Source: Leucobacter sp.
GTDB lineage: Bacteria > Actinomycetota > Actinomycetes > Actinomycetales > Microbacteriaceae
Assembly: GCA_031178565.1 (NCBI GenBank)
Contig: JAPSIU010000160.1
Coordinates: 1-6,574, forward strand
Direction of reading: 5' to 3'
Length of the DNA: 6,574 bases
The first letter of the stretch is position 1. Each line of letters starts with the position of its first letter. Under the pieces are notes generated by a model, which searched no databases, was not told the origin of the DNA, and saw only the letters and a list, made by a program, of their open reading frames with translations. The position numbers and the translations under genes are program-made. Of the stretch, positions 5,599-6,574 are shown in pieces.

Positions 5599-6574
5599 AT
5601 GACCGCTGCGACGCCGCCGCCCGCGTCCGGGGGCGCCCGGGCGGTGCCGGCCGCGGCGCAGAGCGCGGACGACCGGCTGCGGCACCTGATCTCCGCCGCG
5701 CGCTCGGGCGGGCTTCCCCACATCCTCGGATCGGTGCGCCGCGCGCTCTCCGCCGAGGTGGCCTTCTTCGACATGAGCGGGAACGTGCTCTCGTCGGCGC
5801 CCGCGCGCACCCTCTGGGACTTCGAGCGTGTGCTGGCCGCGCATCGATCGGCCGCGCGGATCGATGTGTCGTTCATGGTGCTCCCGGTGGATATCGAGGG
5901 CGAGACGGTCGGGCTGCTCGCAGCGCGGACCGGCGACGACCCCCAGCGGCTCCTCCCGGTCGTGGTCGACCTGCTCGTGCTCGAGATATCGAAGCTGCGG
6001 GCCAAGCAGCTGGGCCAATCGCAGCTGCTCGCCACCCTGCTCGAGGACATCTTCACCAAGCGGGTCTCGGACGCGGACGCCGCCGCGCGCCTCATGCCGT
6101 TCGGGATCGATGCGCGCGAGCGCCACCGCGTGCTCGTGGGGTGGAACCCCGGGATGCTCCCGGGAGGGCAGCAGCTCTCGTGGGGGAGCATCTACTCGCT
6201 CGTCCGGGACCAGCCCGATCCGCTCGTGCGCGTGTGGATCGGGAATCAGATCGTGATGGTGGTCCCGGACGACGCCATGGTGTGGCGGTTGGCCGAGACG
6301 CTGCAGAAGCACCTGCGCGTCGGCGACCAGGACGCCGCCTCATCGGTGCGCGTCGGCGTCGGGCTCTCGCACGTCGGCACTCCGGGCCTGCGAGCCAGCT
6401 ACTACGAGGCGCTCACCGCGCTGCAGGAGGGCGACGGCGTTCGCGGCGCGCGCCGCGCCGACCTCGCGAAGCTCTTCGTCATGACGAACACCGCCGACTC
6501 GCTGCGGGACATGGCGAAGGAGATCCTCGGCGCCCTGCTGGAATACGACCGGGCCCACGGCAGCGACCTCATGC
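5599..6574 (+). CDS. PucR/CdaR-family transcriptional regulator, 3' end cut off by the window
   Basis: 325 residues are visible and the frame runs off the edge. After an alanine/proline-rich N-terminus (1-22), residues about 35-130 form a GAF-like sensor (ALSAEVAFFDMSGNVL near 49-64, FMVLPVDIEGETVGLLAAR at 92-110). A helical linker follows (SKLRAKQLGQSQLLATLLEDIF near 131-152). Residues about 175-290 match the degenerate GGDEF-like domain of CdaR/PucR proteins, with VRVGVGLSHVGTPGLRASYYEAL near 250-272 as the most typical element. The last residues, LLEYDRAHGSDLM (313-325), are the lead-in to the C-terminal HTH_30 domain (family: L-x-x-YD-x-x-hg-x-DLl-x-TL), which should follow just outside the window. 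Such proteins usually sense a metabolite and activate neighbouring catabolic genes. Its place directly behind the dioxygenase suggests control of the 4477-4662 region (inference). No stop or frameshift is seen. Confidence 0.85.
   Translation, partial: MTAATPPPASGGARAVPAAAQSADDRLRHLISAARSGGLPHILGSVRRALSAEVAFFDMSGNVLSSAPARTLWDFERVLAAHRSAARIDVSFMVLPVDIEGETVGLLAARTGDDPQRLLPVVVDLLVLEISKLRAKQLGQSQLLATLLEDIFTKRVSDADAAARLMPFGIDARERHRVLVGWNPGMLPGGQQLSWGSIYSLVRDQPDPLVRVWIGNQIVMVVPDDAMVWRLAETLQKHLRVGDQDAASSVRVGVGLSHVGTPGLRASYYEALTALQEGDGVRGARRADLAKLFVMTNTADSLRDMAKEILGALLEYDRAHGSDLM

Noticed and set aside
5842..5866. Perfect 8-base inverted repeat CATCGATC/GATCGATG with a 9-base loop.
   Set aside because: It lies inside the PucR coding sequence. 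A repeat of this size and spacing is expected about once or more by chance in a window of this length.
4477..6312. The ligase frame stays open upstream, giving a possible 1051-residue minus-strand protein.
   Set aside because: The added 612 residues are antisense to the dioxygenase and regulator genes, are rich in His/Arg/Glu/Val, and show no domain. The ligase has its own ATG and ribosome site at 4476. High GC makes antisense stops rare.

Overview
This is a high-GC window with very long antisense open frames, GTG/GAG-rich codon use and a compact layout. It looks like chromosomal DNA of an actinobacterium. A Micrococcales/Microbacteriaceae-type host is a guess from overall protein style, not something the sequence proves. 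No RNA gene, CRISPR array, insertion sequence or phage gene is visible, and no stretch over 300 bases lacks a gene.

Layout. (1) A plus-strand block holds the 3' part of a TetR-family regulator (1-504). It overlaps by 8 bases the first of two tandem paralogous genes (497-1738 and 1852-3150). Each paralog encodes an HpaC/NtaB-like flavin reductase domain joined to a C-terminal domain that resembles the effector-binding half of IclR regulators, with no helix-turn-helix. (2) A glutamine-synthetase-like amide ligase (4476-3157, minus strand) converges on this block, leaving only 6 bases between the stop codons. (3) A 186-bp divergent intergenic region (4477-4662) contains a sharply AT-rich 42-bp island with two abutting palindromes, followed by a nested GC-rich palindrome in the leader of the plus-strand gene. 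(4) A plus-strand pair follows: a type I (VOC-fold) extradiol ring-cleavage dioxygenase (4663-5571) and, 27 bases later, a PucR/CdaR-family regulator (5599 onward) cut by the window edge just before its DNA-binding domain.

How the parts may work together (inference). The set suggests catabolism of an aromatic, possibly amino-substituted, compound. The flavin reductases would supply reduced flavin to a two-component monooxygenase encoded outside the window. The extradiol dioxygenase would open a catecholic ring. The GS-like enzyme would gamma-glutamylate an amine, as gamma-glutamylanilide synthases do in aniline degradation. The TetR and PucR proteins and the IclR-like sensor domains on the reductases are three different kinds of ligand-sensing module in about 6.5 kb.

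The most unusual item is the reductase-sensor fusion and its tandem duplication. A parallel is known in Acinetobacter 4-hydroxyphenylacetate hydroxylase, whose reductase C1 carries a MarR-like regulatory domain. Here the added module looks IclR-like instead.
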